Positions 23,211-32,333 of a DNA stretch of 64,000 nt are shown piece by piece (positions within the stretch are counted from its first letter, which is position 1; each line of letters starts with the position of its first letter). A program made the translations under genes and the position numbers. Source of the stretch: Halomarinibacterium sp041392205 (GTDB taxonomy: Bacteria; Bacteroidota; Bacteroidia; Flavobacteriales; Flavobacteriaceae); NCBI GenBank assembly GCA_041392205.1, contig JAWKMO010000004.1, positions 62,001 through 126,000 on the forward strand. The letters run 5' to 3'. Below the pieces are notes generated by a model. It was given only the letters and a program-made list of their open reading frames with translations, was not told where the DNA came from and did not search any database.

Positions 23211-23942
23211 TTATGATTTCCAAATAGCCCAAGACTTATTGGCTTGATGTGTTAACATGGCCATTCCATTAGTTACTCTTGCACCTGCTGCAAAGCCTCT
23301 TTTCATAAATTCGGTTTGCGGAGGATTGTAAATGAGATCAAACAAGATATGATTTTTGGTTAAAAGGTGATAGGGTAATTGAGGACAATCGGTTGTATTT
23401 GGAAAAGTTCCAACGGGGGTGCAGTTAATAATTAAAAAGTATTTATGAAGTAGGGTTTCATTAATTTCTGAATAAGTAAGGGTGTTGGGTAACGATGTTC
23501 TAGAAACTATTTTGTAATCAAAATTCATGGTTTCTAAAACATATTTTATGGCTTTTGAAGCACCTCCTGTACCTAGTATGAGAGCGCTTTTTTGGTGAAA
23601 AGGAAAAAAGGCTTCCAATGCTTTTGCAAAACCATAATGGTCTGTATTATAGCCAATAAGTTCTCCGTTACTTTTAATTTTCACGGTATTAACGGCGCCT
23701 ATTTTTTCGGCTTCTCGATCTAGTTTGTTCAAAAAGGGAATAATGGCTTCTTTGTAAGGGATAGTCACATTTAACCCTTTTAGTTTTTCTGTATTTTTTA
23801 TAATTTCAGGAAGTTCTTCAATACTATCAATATCAAAGTTTAGATAGCGATCTTTTCTTTTTTCGTTTTCAAATTTTTGCGTAAAAAACCCTTTCGAAAA
23901 AGAATACGAAATGTTTTTACCCAATAGCCCGTATGTTGCCAT
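23211..23942 (-). CDS. aroE: Shikimate dehydrogenase
   Basis: NADPH-dependent reduction of 3-dehydroshikimate in the chorismate pathway. The 243-residue protein shows the substrate-binding SYSFSK (12-17), NVTIPYKE (58-65, catalytic K64), GAVNTV (82-87) and GYNTDHYGF (97-105), and the nucleotide-binding GTGGASK (124-130). It is slightly shorter than E. coli AroE, as usual in Bacteroidota. Its start lies 26 bp inside the end of the upstream DUF368 gene, indicating translational coupling. Confidence 0.95.
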   Translation of the reverse strand: MATYGLLGKNISYSFSKGFFTQKFENEKRKDRYLNFDIDSIEELPEIIKNTEKLKGLNVTIPYKEAIIPFLNKLDREAEKIGAVNTVKIKSNGELIGYNTDHYGFAKALEAFFPFHQKSALILGTGGASKAIKYVLETMNFDYKIVSRTSLPNTLTYSEINETLLHKYFLIINCTPVGTFPNTTDCPQLPYHLLTKNHILFDLIYNPPQTEFMKRGFAAGARVTNGMAMLTHQANKSWAIWKS

Positions 23943-24954
23943 GCTGTTTTTTTGACTTATTATATCGCTCTAAACTCACTACTATTAAAATACCAACAAT
24001 AATAAAAAAAATGGCTAAAAAGACTTCGAATGAAAATTCTGACGGGATGTACCTATCATAATCTTTTATAATTTCCCTGCCTTCCGCATCTAGTTTAATA
24101 TTTCCGAGGCTATCTAACTCAAACTTTTTGTTTTTCCAAGGCCAAACCACACCCAAAGAACCTGCAATAAATCCTATAATTACCGCATAAGTAGCTTTTT
24201 TATAATGTTTAAGAACATAGCCTAAAATGTGCGAAAACGTAACTAAACCCACTAAGGAACCTAAGGAAAAAACAATGAGCACTTTTAATAATTCAACCCT
24301 GCCTGTGTTGTCTATAAAACTGAAATCTAATTGTACAATATCTGTGATGGTATCGTATAAAGCGTTTACCGAATCGACTAACAATAGCACATAATTTCCA
24401 ATAAGCATTAAAATAAAAGATCCCGAAAGCCCTGGAAGCGCCATCCCCGAAACACTTATCATCCCACAAAAAAACACAAAAATTAAATTATTATTTTCTT
24501 TTGCAGGCTCCAAAAGACTAATACTTATTCCTGCCACAATACCCAAAAAGACATACCCAAGGTATTTTCGGTTCCAAGTACCAAAGTCTTTTGAAATATA
24601 GTAAATAGAGCCTATAATCATCCCAAAAAAGGCACTCCATACATATAGTTCGTAGTGACCTATTAAATAATCTAGAATTTTGGATACACTGAAATAACTT
24701 ATTACCATCCCCATAATGAGCAATCCTAAAAAACGCCCATTTATGTATTGAAAAAAACTTTTAAACCGTCTATTTATAAGCAGTGCAAAAGCTTTTTTGT
24801 TTACTTTTTGAAGGGAATAAATAAATTCTTCGTAAAACCCAGCCACAAAGGCAACCACCCCTCCAGACACTCCAGGTACCTTGTTGGCAGCACCCATGGC
24901 AATTCCTTTAAGGACCAACCAAAGTCTATCACTAAAATTACGTGTGCTTTTCAT
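23917..24954 (-). CDS. DUF368 membrane protein (putative undecaprenyl-phosphate translocase)
   Basis: A 345-residue polytopic protein with about eight or nine membrane segments. Both DUF368 hallmarks are present and related to each other as internal repeats: GAANKVPGVSGG (21-32) and ALPGLSGSF (172-180). DUF368 proteins (PopT) have been reported to return the lipid carrier undecaprenyl phosphate across the membrane; I apply this by family only. A roughly 35-residue charged loop (KNKKFELDSLGNIKLDAEGRE) is inserted near the C-terminus. It overlaps its paralogue upstream by 4 bp and aroE downstream by 26 bp. Confidence 0.88.
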   Translation of the reverse strand: MKSTRNFSDRLWLVLKGIAMGAANKVPGVSGGVVAFVAGFYEEFIYSLQKVNKKAFALLINRRFKSFFQYINGRFLGLLIMGMVISYFSVSKILDYLIGHYELYVWSAFFGMIIGSIYYISKDFGTWNRKYLGYVFLGIVAGISISLLEPAKENNNLIFVFFCGMISVSGMALPGLSGSFILMLIGNYVLLLVDSVNALYDTITDIVQLDFSFIDNTGRVELLKVLIVFSLGSLVGLVTFSHILGYVLKHYKKATYAVIIGFIAGSLGVVWPWKNKKFELDSLGNIKLDAEGREIIKDYDRYIPSEFSFEVFLAIFFIIVGILIVVSLERYNKSKKQHGNIRAIG

Positions 24955-25973
24955 GATACTTTCTTTTTCCAGTAAGCTAACTTTTCAAGAAAAAAAATAG
25001 TTAAAAAGCCCACTAAAACAAAAACGAAGGAGAGCAAAAGTTGGGCGTCTATTCCATTATTTAAAAGGGAATACTGAAATGGACTTATACTAATTTCGGT
25101 TGCCGTTTTTAGTGTTTCAAAATCTTGAATTTGTTGCTGGTATACAGAAAGCGTTCCTACATCTGAAACTTCAGAAAAGGGGATAATTTTTCCCGCATCT
25201 TTAGAATAGACTGAAAGCGTTTCTTTCCAAGGCCAAATTTTGTTTAAAGACCCCACTATAAATCCAGTTAGTAGTGCTAGGGTAGTATTTTCATAATTTT
25301 TGAAAAGCCATTTTAATAAGTGACTAAAACTTAAAAGTCCTATAATCGCTCCAGCGGCAAAGATGGCTATCCTTTTAATATCAAAATCGTGTAAAGCATC
25401 ACTTAGTGTTTTATAAGCTCCTAAAATGACTAAAATAAAAGACCCAGAAATGCCGGGTAATATCATGGCACAAATTGCCAAAGCTCCTGAAAAAAATAAA
25501 AAATAGGGATTTTCATTATTTCCTAAAGAAGGGAGCGTAGTAATATAATAAGCAACAACGGTGCCTATGAGTATTGAAATAATAGTGGCTAATTTCCATA
25601 CTTTTATTTGTTGTCCAACGTAAAGAATACTAGCGATTATTAATCCAAAAAAGAATGACCAAATAAGGATAGGGTAATTTTCAATAAGATACTTTGCCAA
25701 ACGCATAAAGGTAACAAAACTGATAAGAATTCCAGTAAGTAAGGCAAGTAAAAAATTGGCATTGGCTTGTTTCCAAAAGGCATAAAATCCTTGTTTTATT
25801 AAAGTTTTAAATAAAGAAAGATTAATATTACTAATGGTTGTTACGAGCTCTTCGTATATTCCAGAAATAAACGCAATGGTACCTCCTGAAACACCCGGAA
25901 CGGCATCTGCAGCACCCATAGCCATTCCTTTTAAAGTGACACTACAATACTGAAGAAAATTTCGGGAAGGCAT
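24951..25973 (-). CDS. DUF368 membrane protein (putative undecaprenyl-phosphate translocase), paralogue
   Basis: A 340-residue tandem paralogue of the preceding protein with the same motifs, GAADAVPGVSGG (20-31) and ILPGISGSF (171-179), the same membrane layout and a longer hydrophilic insertion before the last membrane helix (about residues 255-310). It is first in a three-gene coupled set ending in aroE. A possible -7 box (TAATTTTG) lies 19 nt upstream of the ATG. Two adjacent, clearly diverged copies suggest either a heterodimer or different substrates. Confidence 0.88.
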   Translation of the reverse strand: MPSRNFLQYCSVTLKGMAMGAADAVPGVSGGTIAFISGIYEELVTTISNINLSLFKTLIKQGFYAFWKQANANFLLALLTGILISFVTFMRLAKYLIENYPILIWSFFFGLIIASILYVGQQIKVWKLATIISILIGTVVAYYITTLPSLGNNENPYFLFFSGALAICAMILPGISGSFILVILGAYKTLSDALHDFDIKRIAIFAAGAIIGLLSFSHLLKWLFKNYENTTLALLTGFIVGSLNKIWPWKETLSVYSKDAGKIIPFSEVSDVGTLSVYQQQIQDFETLKTATEISISPFQYSLLNNGIDAQLLLSFVFVLVGFLTIFFLEKLAYWKKKVS

Positions 25974-25992
25974 AGATTTATTTATAGATTCC

Positions 25993-26000
25993 CAAAATTA
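25993..26000 (-). promoter_or_regulatory. Putative -7 box of the DUF368-DUF368-aroE operon
   Basis: The minus strand reads TAATTTTG (TAnnTTTG), 19 nt before ATG 25973. No -33 TTG is visible at normal spacing, so this is weak. Confidence 0.35.
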
Positions 26001-26005
26001 AGAAT

Positions 26006-27409
26006 TTAAATTGAAGGTTTTTGATGATTGGCAATTAATTGTTGCACACTATTGGTGTTAAATACAGAGGGAAAAAGCTCTTCAATAATCATCGCAAATT
26101 CTTCATCCATATTCAATGCATTTTTTAGGTGAAACTCCCCTTTACGGGTTTCCAAAACAGTATAATACAAACCAGCCAAGCGAAACTCTATCTCTGCATT
26201 TTCTGGATAAAATTCTTTCGCTTGTAAAAGGTTATTAATAGCAGCATCATATTCACCTAACTGTAATAAAATATCCGTACGAGAAAGCCAAGTATCCATT
26301 TCATAATTGCCTAACTCTATACTTCTTCTAAATCCATGTTCTGCCTCTTCAAAAAGATTGAGTTGTTTGTTAATCTTTGCATACCGTTGCCAATAAAGTA
26401 CATTTTCATTGTCAATATTAAGTGCTTTTTCTATGTAGTATAATGCTTTTTGAAAGTTTCTTTTTTTGAAATAATAATCGGTAATAGCAATCCAAGCTTT
26501 ATCTAAAAGAGCATCTTCTTCTACACATTTGGTATAAAACTGAAGGGCCATTTCGCTGTTCTTCATTTTTTCGTAACATTTACCAATGCGCAATAAAGCA
26601 AACGAAGTTGGATCGTCGAGGCTTAATGTAAGGGTGTAGCTTTCAATGGCACGTTCGTAGTCTTTTAAACGTTCCAATACTTTGCCCTTTTCAAGATAGG
26701 CACCAATAAAACGATCGTCGCTTATAATGGCAAAATCAAAGGCTGCTAAGGCTTTTTTGTATTCTTTTAGGGCATAATATTGTTTCCCAACTTGATGCCA
26801 AGCCACTTCACAATACGGGTTTTTATTGAGGAAGTCGTTTAAAAAGTCTATGGCTTCTTCGCATTGATCCAAAAATTCAAAACAGTAAACAATGTTATAG
26901 AGGGCCGAATAGTCTTCTTCATCTTGCTCAAGGCATTTCATGAAATAGTGCTTGGCATTTTCATAATCTTCAATAAAAAGATACTCCATCCCTAATAAGG
27001 AGAGCACATCGCTTTCATCTTCGGTAATTTCGAGTGCTTTTTCTAAAAGCTTAATCGCATTTTCATGATCATCCCGTCTGGAAAAAATATTGGCTTTCTG
27101 AATATAAATTTCTTCATTGGATTGTTCCAAAAGATATAACTCATCCAATAATTGCTCTGCAATTTCAAGCTTATTTTCAAAAATATACATTTCTACTCGA
27201 AACAATTTAAGATTGGTAGCGGTAGGATGTTGCTCCAAACCTAGCTTGGTTGCTTTTTTGGCAAGGGCGATTTTTCCATTTTCGAGATAGTAATGAATAA
27301 TTTCTTCGAACTCTTCAGAGTCGAAGAAGTACACATCATTGGTTTTTAACATGGACTCGAAACGGGTAAGAGAGAAGTTGTTATTATGCTCGTTTGGACT
27401 CAATTGCAT
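26006..27409 (-). CDS. Tetratricopeptide repeat protein
   Basis: A 467-residue soluble protein with no signal peptide, composed almost entirely of about 34-residue TPR units (typical elements: ALLRIGKCYEKMKNSEMALQ, AWHQVGKQYYALKEYKKAL, LSLLGMEYLFIEDYENAK). The first 50 residues (LTRFESMLKTNDVYFFDSEEFEEIIHYY) form a conserved non-repeat cap known from Bacteroidota relatives. TPR domains scaffold protein complexes; the partner is unknown. The 136 bp upstream hold no recognisable gene or clear promoter, only AT-rich DNA with GTTAAC-like short inverted motifs. Confidence 0.85.
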   Translation of the reverse strand: MQLSPNEHNNNFSLTRFESMLKTNDVYFFDSEEFEEIIHYYLENGKIALAKKATKLGLEQHPTATNLKLFRVEMYIFENKLEIAEQLLDELYLLEQSNEEIYIQKANIFSRRDDHENAIKLLEKALEITEDESDVLSLLGMEYLFIEDYENAKHYFMKCLEQDEEDYSALYNIVYCFEFLDQCEEAIDFLNDFLNKNPYCEVAWHQVGKQYYALKEYKKALAAFDFAIISDDRFIGAYLEKGKVLERLKDYERAIESYTLTLSLDDPTSFALLRIGKCYEKMKNSEMALQFYTKCVEEDALLDKAWIAITDYYFKKRNFQKALYYIEKALNIDNENVLYWQRYAKINKQLNLFEEAEHGFRRSIELGNYEMDTWLSRTDILLQLGEYDAAINNLLQAKEFYPENAEIEFRLAGLYYTVLETRKGEFHLKNALNMDEEFAMIIEELFPSVFNTNSVQQLIANHQKPSI

Positions 27410-27545
27410 ACGCAGGGGTTAACGGTTCTTCTTTATTAAATATACTAATGTATCATGCAAATCAATTGTTATGCCCTTTTTTGTTGTTAACAGGCTTATT
27501 AACATCGATAAAAAATGTTTAAATTATTGAAAAACAAAGAAATAG

Positions 27546-28736
27546 CTATTGGTTAATGGAAATTAATGTGTCGAGTACATCCGTCAATATGGCACACCCT
27601 TGCTTAATTTCTTCTTCCGAAATGGTTAAAGGAGGTGTAATACGAATGGCTTTTGTTTCAAAAAGAAGCCAAAATAGGATTAATCCCCGTTCTTTACATT
27701 TTAAAATTATTTCTGAAGCCATTTCGGCAGAATCTACCATGACAGCAAGCATTAATCCTTTACCTCGAACTTCTTTAATGAGCGGGTGTTTCAGTAATTT
27801 TCTGAATAAAATTTCTTTCTGAAGTGTTTCCTCAATTAAAAAGGTTTCTGTTAACGTTTTTAGGGTTGCCAAAGCTGCCGAAGCAATCACTGGGTTTCCT
27901 CCAAAAGTGGTAATATGTCCCAATTTCGGATTGTCTTTTAATAACGACATTACCTCATGGGAAGCGGTAAAAGCCCCAATGGGCAATCCGCCTCCCATCC
28001 CTTTTCCCATGACTAAAATATTAGGAACAACATTAAAATGTTGAAAACCAAATAATTTTCCAGTACGCCCAAAACCAGGTTGGATTTCATCTAAAATGAG
28101 TAATGCACCCATTTCTTCGCAACGGTCTTTCACCTTTTTTAAATAGCCCTCTTTGGGGAGTATGAAGCCCGCACCACCCTGTATGGTCTCCAAAATTACT
28201 GCCGCCGTTTTGGAGGTTATTTTTTCTATATCCTCCCAATTATTAAATTGAATGGGATGGCAATCGGGGATAAGCGGTTCAAATGGTTTTTTACGCTCTT
28301 CATAATCCATTACACTCATGGAACCCATGGTATTGCCATGGTAAGCGTTGTGGGCAAAGAGAATTTCGGTACGCCCTGTGGCTCTACGGGCAAGTTTTAA
28401 AGAGGCTTCAATAGCTTCGGTACCACTATTTACTAAATAGGTGGTGTTTAATGAATTGGGGAGATGTTGTGCCAATAATTTTGAAAGAGCAACGGAGGGT
28501 TCTTGAACATATTCTCCATAGACCATTACATGGGCGTATTTGTCTATTTGCTCCTTAACAGCCTTAACCACTGCGGGATGGCAATGCCCTAAGCTACATG
28601 CCGAAACGCCCGCCACAAAATCGAGGTGCGCTTTCCCAGAAGTATCATAAATATAACTGCCTTTGGCAAGGGAAACCTCCATCGCCAAGGGGTGTGGCGT
28701 AGTTTGTGCTTGATATTTTAAGAAGTCTTTGAGCAT
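27546..28736 (-). CDS. Class III PLP-dependent aminotransferase (ornithine/acetylornithine type)
   Basis: The 396-residue enzyme has a typical class III site: LVNSGTEAIEASLKLAR, LILDEIQPGFGRTG with the PLP-contacting D216, and the Schiff-base lysine K245 in VMGKGMGGGLP. Family members use ornithine, acetylornithine, GABA or similar omega-amino donors; the sequence does not settle which. No arg genes are nearby. I chose ATG 28736 over the GTG one codon earlier. A palindromic repeat ends within 3 nt upstream, and its GGGGG could act as a ribosome-binding element. Confidence 0.9.
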   Translation of the reverse strand: MLKDFLKYQAQTTPHPLAMEVSLAKGSYIYDTSGKAHLDFVAGVSACSLGHCHPAVVKAVKEQIDKYAHVMVYGEYVQEPSVALSKLLAQHLPNSLNTTYLVNSGTEAIEASLKLARRATGRTEILFAHNAYHGNTMGSMSVMDYEERKKPFEPLIPDCHPIQFNNWEDIEKITSKTAAVILETIQGGAGFILPKEGYLKKVKDRCEEMGALLILDEIQPGFGRTGKLFGFQHFNVVPNILVMGKGMGGGLPIGAFTASHEVMSLLKDNPKLGHITTFGGNPVIASAALATLKTLTETFLIEETLQKEILFRKLLKHPLIKEVRGKGLMLAVMVDSAEMASEIILKCKERGLILFWLLFETKAIRITPPLTISEEEIKQGCAILTDVLDTLISINQ

Positions 28737-28738
28737 CA

Positions 28739-28770
28739 CATCCCCCTATCCCCTTTCAAAGGGGGAATTA
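28739..28770. repeat. Palindromic repeat, CCCCC family (copy D), translated in the OstA-like gene
   Basis: CACATCCCCCTATCCCC then TTTCAAAGGGGGAATTA. On the minus strand it encodes the final residues INSPFERG and the TAG stop of the OstA-like protein, and its other end abuts the start of the aminotransferase gene. Confidence 0.75.
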
Positions 28771-30518
28771 ATTTGTTTTTCATTTTGCTGTTCCAAAGAG
28801 TCTGTTTTTTGCGTCTTAAATCTAGGGTCATCTTCCCTGTTTTGAAGATCTTTTGGTTTTAGTTTAGAGGCTTCTGGTAATATGATATCCTCTTCTTTTA
28901 AATCTTCAAAAAATTCGCCTTCGTCTTCGGGTAATGGGATTCCTTGTATTTTGGGAAGGATAGGCACTGGTTTTCCTTTAAATAAGTCCTGTTTAGTTAG
29001 TAAACGTTCCTCACCTCGCCAAATAAATCCTTTTAACAATCGCACATTTTCTGGAAATTGGGAAGGGGGATATACTTTTCCTGGGACTTTTTTCAAAAAG
29101 CGTATTCCTATAATCTTTTGGTTTTCTAAATACAATTGAATGGAGCTTGAGGTATTGTTGTTAATACCCACCAATTCCTCTTTGTCGTTTCGGGAGTAGA
29201 AAATGACTTCGGTATTTTTTATAATAGTTACGGTATCTAATTGGTTTTTTGTAAAGAGTCCAATAAGCCGTTCCCCCTTTACTTGGTTATATCCTGCGCT
29301 GTCCTTTTGCACTAAAAAAGCATTGTTAAATAATTTTAAGGTGTCCAATTCGTCGGTTACTTTATTATTTATAAGATGAATGGTATCTCCGGTCATTTGA
29401 TTTTCGCCACTCCAAAGAATAGGTTCCCGGAGCATTTTAGTAATTCCAAGTTTTTCATTTACATAAATAGAATCACACTTTCCACTAGTAGGTTCTTCCC
29501 CTTCTAATCCTTGTTTAAACATTCGGGCTTGGTAAAATCCTTTAATGATTCTATTTTCTGGTTTTCCTGTAACCCTAAGCGTATCTGCGTGAACATAGAC
29601 CGAATCATTTTCCTGAAGGGTTACCGCTACGGCTCTTTTGGTTATAAAAACGGAATCTTGTTCTCTAAAAACTTCGGCGTAATGCCCTCTAATAATACTT
29701 TTATTTAGTGTATCCAGGACTTTAATATTATTTGTAGCTGAAGCAAACCCTGTATTTCTATCAAAATAAATACTATCGCCATATAAAATGCGATTTTGGT
29801 AATCTACCCGGGAGTTTTTAACAAAATGCCCTGTATTGTTTCGAGTGTTGTAATAGCCCCGTTCGCAATATACGGTACTTGTTTCACTCACTATTTTGGA
29901 TTCTCCATACAAATAGGCCCCTCCAGTTTCTGAATAAAAATCTAACTGAGGAGAATACACAGTATATTTTGGGTTTTCTATTTTTACATCAGATAAAAAC
30001 TGATATTTTTTGGTCTCCGCAAAATAGCGTCCAATCCTACTGGTTAAAACACTTGCAGTATCTCTAACGATCCCTCCCGTGCGATAATACGCTTGTTGTT
30101 TTATCCTGTCAAAATAGAGCGTATCGGTTTGCAATGTGGTTTGGGGTTCGGTTAACATCACCTCGCCAGCAACAAAAGCAAAGGAGGTGTTTCCGTTGTA
30201 TTCTCCATATTTGCTAGTCATTGTCATTGTATCTCCTTGAGAAATACGAACCATGCCATAGGCTTTAACAAAATTTTCTTTAAAATACACAAAGGCTTGG
30301 TCGCACCACATTTCTACGCCTTCGTGAACGATATATACCTGTCCTGCTTCATCACGAGTATAAATTATGGCTTCAGGAAATTCTGGTTTTTTTTCAAAAT
30401 AACCAGATTTTACTAATACTTTGGTCGTTTTTGTGGTGTCAATAATTTTTACCTGAGCTTGGGAAGTTATTCCGAAGAAAAGGAAAAGTAGAAAAAATAT
30501 GTAGTTTGATATTTTCAA
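28746..30518 (-). CDS. OstA/LptA-like periplasmic protein
   Basis: A 590-residue exported protein with signal peptide (MKISNYIFFLLFLFFG, cleavage near SQAQ) and an N-terminal OstA (LptA-like) beta-jellyroll: the repeated AYGMVRISQGDTMTMTSKYG, DTLYFDRIKQQAYYRTG and DSIYFDRNTGFASATNN patterns are typical. LptA-fold proteins bridge LPS between the membranes. At this length it may be a Bacteroidota-specific extended version. The start codon is TTG at 30516-30518, the only one that preserves the signal peptide. The last eight residues come from a dispersed repeat, so the native C-terminus has been altered. Confidence 0.82.
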   Translation of the reverse strand: MKISNYIFFLLFLFFGITSQAQVKIIDTTKTTKVLVKSGYFEKKPEFPEAIIYTRDEAGQVYIVHEGVEMWCDQAFVYFKENFVKAYGMVRISQGDTMTMTSKYGEYNGNTSFAFVAGEVMLTEPQTTLQTDTLYFDRIKQQAYYRTGGIVRDTASVLTSRIGRYFAETKKYQFLSDVKIENPKYTVYSPQLDFYSETGGAYLYGESKIVSETSTVYCERGYYNTRNNTGHFVKNSRVDYQNRILYGDSIYFDRNTGFASATNNIKVLDTLNKSIIRGHYAEVFREQDSVFITKRAVAVTLQENDSVYVHADTLRVTGKPENRIIKGFYQARMFKQGLEGEEPTSGKCDSIYVNEKLGITKMLREPILWSGENQMTGDTIHLINNKVTDELDTLKLFNNAFLVQKDSAGYNQVKGERLIGLFTKNQLDTVTIIKNTEVIFYSRNDKEELVGINNNTSSSIQLYLENQKIIGIRFLKKVPGKVYPPSQFPENVRLLKGFIWRGEERLLTKQDLFKGKPVPILPKIQGIPLPEDEGEFFEDLKEEDIILPEASKLKPKDLQNREDDPRFKTQKTDSLEQQNEKQINSPFERG

Positions 30519-30560
30519 TAAAGAGATATGTTTACAGTGAACGAAAATACCAGCAAAAAC

Positions 30561-31835
30561 TTATTCCCTATAAATGGTTTGTGTTCTATCGGGTCCTACG
30601 GAAACAATTTTAATAGGCACTTCCAATTCCTTTTCAAGAAAAGCGATGTACTCATTCAATGCTTTTGGAAATTGTGAAGCGTCGTTCATTTTTGTTAAAT
30701 CTTCTTTCCAGCCAGCCATTTCGGTATAAATTGGAGTTACATTTTCTTCTTCAATATTATAGGGAAGGTGGGTAATAGTTTCTCCTTTATATTTGTAGGC
30801 AGTAGCTACTTTTAATCGGTCAAAGCCACTTAACACATCGCCTTTCATCATCATTAGTTGTGTGACACCATTTACTTGCACAGCATATTTTAATGCGACC
30901 AAATCTAGCCAACCACAACGTCTTGGACGACCTGTGGTAGCACCAAATTCATTTCCCACACGCCCCATGGTTTTTCCATAATCGTCAAACAACTCGGTAG
31001 GGAAGGGGCCGCTTCCTACACGGGTGGCGTATGCTTTAAAGATTCCTATAACCTCCTTAATTTTATTAGGGGCAATTCCAAGTCCTGTGCAAGCACCGGC
31101 TGCCGTAGTATTGGAGGAAGTAACATAGGGATAGGTTCCAAAATCAATATCTAATAGCGATCCCTGTGCACCTTCGGCAAGGATTGTTTTGCCGGCTTTT
31201 TGCGCTTGAAAGAGATATTCTTCACTATCGATAAACTGAAGTTCTCTAAGGGTATCAATGGCTTTAAAAAAGTCGCTTTCAAGTTCTTCAAGATTGTACT
31301 GTATGTCTACATTATAAAAAGCAATCATGGCTTCATGCTTGTTGGCTAAGGCTCTATATTTTTCCTTCCAGTCGGCCAGTTCGATATCCCCTACACGAAT
31401 ACCGTTGCGTCCTGTTTTATCCATATAGGTTGGGCCAATTCCTTTTAAGGTAGAGCCAATTTTTGCTTTCCCCTTGGAAGCTTCACTGGCGGCATCTAAG
31501 AGTCTGTGTGTTGGTAAAATAAGGTGTGCTTTTCTTGAAATAAGAAGCTTTTTCTTGAAATCGATTTTAAATTTTTCTAGGTTTTGTAATTCCTTTTTAA
31601 AAATAACAGGATCTATAACAACGCCATTGCCCACTAAGTTAATAGAATTTTCATGAAAAATACCACTAGGTATGGTATGCAATACGTGTTTTATTCCGTC
31701 AAATTCTAAGGTATGTCCTGCATTGGGACCTCCTTGAAAACGAGCAATAATATCGTAATTTCTAGTAAGTACATCAACAATTTTCCCTTTTCCTTCGTCT
31801 CCCCACTGGAGTCCCAATAATAAATCTACTGCCAT
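30561..31835 (-). CDS. purA: Adenylosuccinate synthetase
   Basis: Condenses IMP and aspartate with GTP to adenylosuccinate, the first committed step to AMP. The 424-residue protein opens with LLGLQWGDEGKGKIVD (GTP/IMP loop), followed by GGPNAGHTLEF (34-44), the GSTLKGIGPTYMDK segment, EGAQGSLLDIDFGTYPYVTSSN and C-terminal VGPDRTQTI. It lies between the OstA-like gene and the Fur-like gene, 9 bp downstream of the latter, so it is probably co-transcribed with fur. Confidence 0.97.
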   Translation of the reverse strand: MAVDLLLGLQWGDEGKGKIVDVLTRNYDIIARFQGGPNAGHTLEFDGIKHVLHTIPSGIFHENSINLVGNGVVIDPVIFKKELQNLEKFKIDFKKKLLISRKAHLILPTHRLLDAASEASKGKAKIGSTLKGIGPTYMDKTGRNGIRVGDIELADWKEKYRALANKHEAMIAFYNVDIQYNLEELESDFFKAIDTLRELQFIDSEEYLFQAQKAGKTILAEGAQGSLLDIDFGTYPYVTSSNTTAAGACTGLGIAPNKIKEVIGIFKAYATRVGSGPFPTELFDDYGKTMGRVGNEFGATTGRPRRCGWLDLVALKYAVQVNGVTQLMMMKGDVLSGFDRLKVATAYKYKGETITHLPYNIEEENVTPIYTEMAGWKEDLTKMNDASQFPKALNEYIAFLEKELEVPIKIVSVGPDRTQTIYRE

Positions 31836-31844
31836 AAATGTGTA

Positions 31845-32309
31845 TTAATTTTCCGACTTTTTTTCGGTCGATTTTCGTTTTCCATAGAAATACAAAGAAT
31901 GTTTTGTTATTTCAATATCGAAAACTTCTTCAATGGTTTTTTTGATGGTTTGTATGCGAGGGTCACAAAATTCGATTACTTCCCCATTAGAGAGAATCAC
32001 ATGGTCATGTTGTTTATCGAAATACGATTTCTCGTAATGGGCTTGATTTTGCCCAAATTGGTGTTTACGAACCAAACCGCATTCCAAGAGTAACTCGATA
32101 GTGTTGTACAAGGTGGCGCGGCTTACACGATATTTTTTGTTTTTCATATTGATATACAAAGACTCAATATCGAAATGATCGTTATGTTGATAAATTTCTT
32201 GAAGTATAGCAAATCGTTCGGGTGTTTTTCGGTGTGCTTTTTCTTCAAGAAAGTCTGTAAAAACCTGTTTTACTATAGCTTGGTTGTTTATCTCGCTTTG
32301 TGTGCTCAT
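31845..32309 (-). CDS. Fur family transcriptional regulator
   Basis: A 154-residue metal-responsive repressor fold: winged helix (RFAILQEIYQHNDHFDIESL, recognition helix RVSRATLYNTIELLLECGLV) and dimerisation/metal domain with H101/H103 (QHDHV) and EFCDPRI. Most Fur proteins carry a CxxC structural zinc site after the HDH motif; here the sequence runs HDHVILSNGEVIEF, so the first CxxC is absent. Metal specificity (Fe, Zn, Mn or peroxide sensing) cannot be told. It shares its unit with purA and lies downstream of the RelA/SpoT gene. Confidence 0.88.
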   Translation of the reverse strand: MSTQSEINNQAIVKQVFTDFLEEKAHRKTPERFAILQEIYQHNDHFDIESLYINMKNKKYRVSRATLYNTIELLLECGLVRKHQFGQNQAHYEKSYFDKQHDHVILSNGEVIEFCDPRIQTIKKTIEEVFDIEITKHSLYFYGKRKSTEKKSEN

Positions 32310-32319
32310 AAGTACTGGG

Positions 32320-32327
32320 CAAAGTTA
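32320..32327 (-). promoter_or_regulatory. Putative -7 box of the fur-purA unit
   Basis: The minus strand reads TAACTTTG (TAnnTTTG), 10 nt before ATG 32309, in the 24-bp gap after the RelA/SpoT stop. No clear -33. Confidence 0.35.
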
Positions 32328-32333
32328 TGTATT

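Noticed and set aside
27410..27545. Possible small RNA or operator (GTTAAC motifs) between the TPR and aminotransferase genes
   Set aside because: No consistent hairpin or promoter could be built; the motifs are short and AT-rich.
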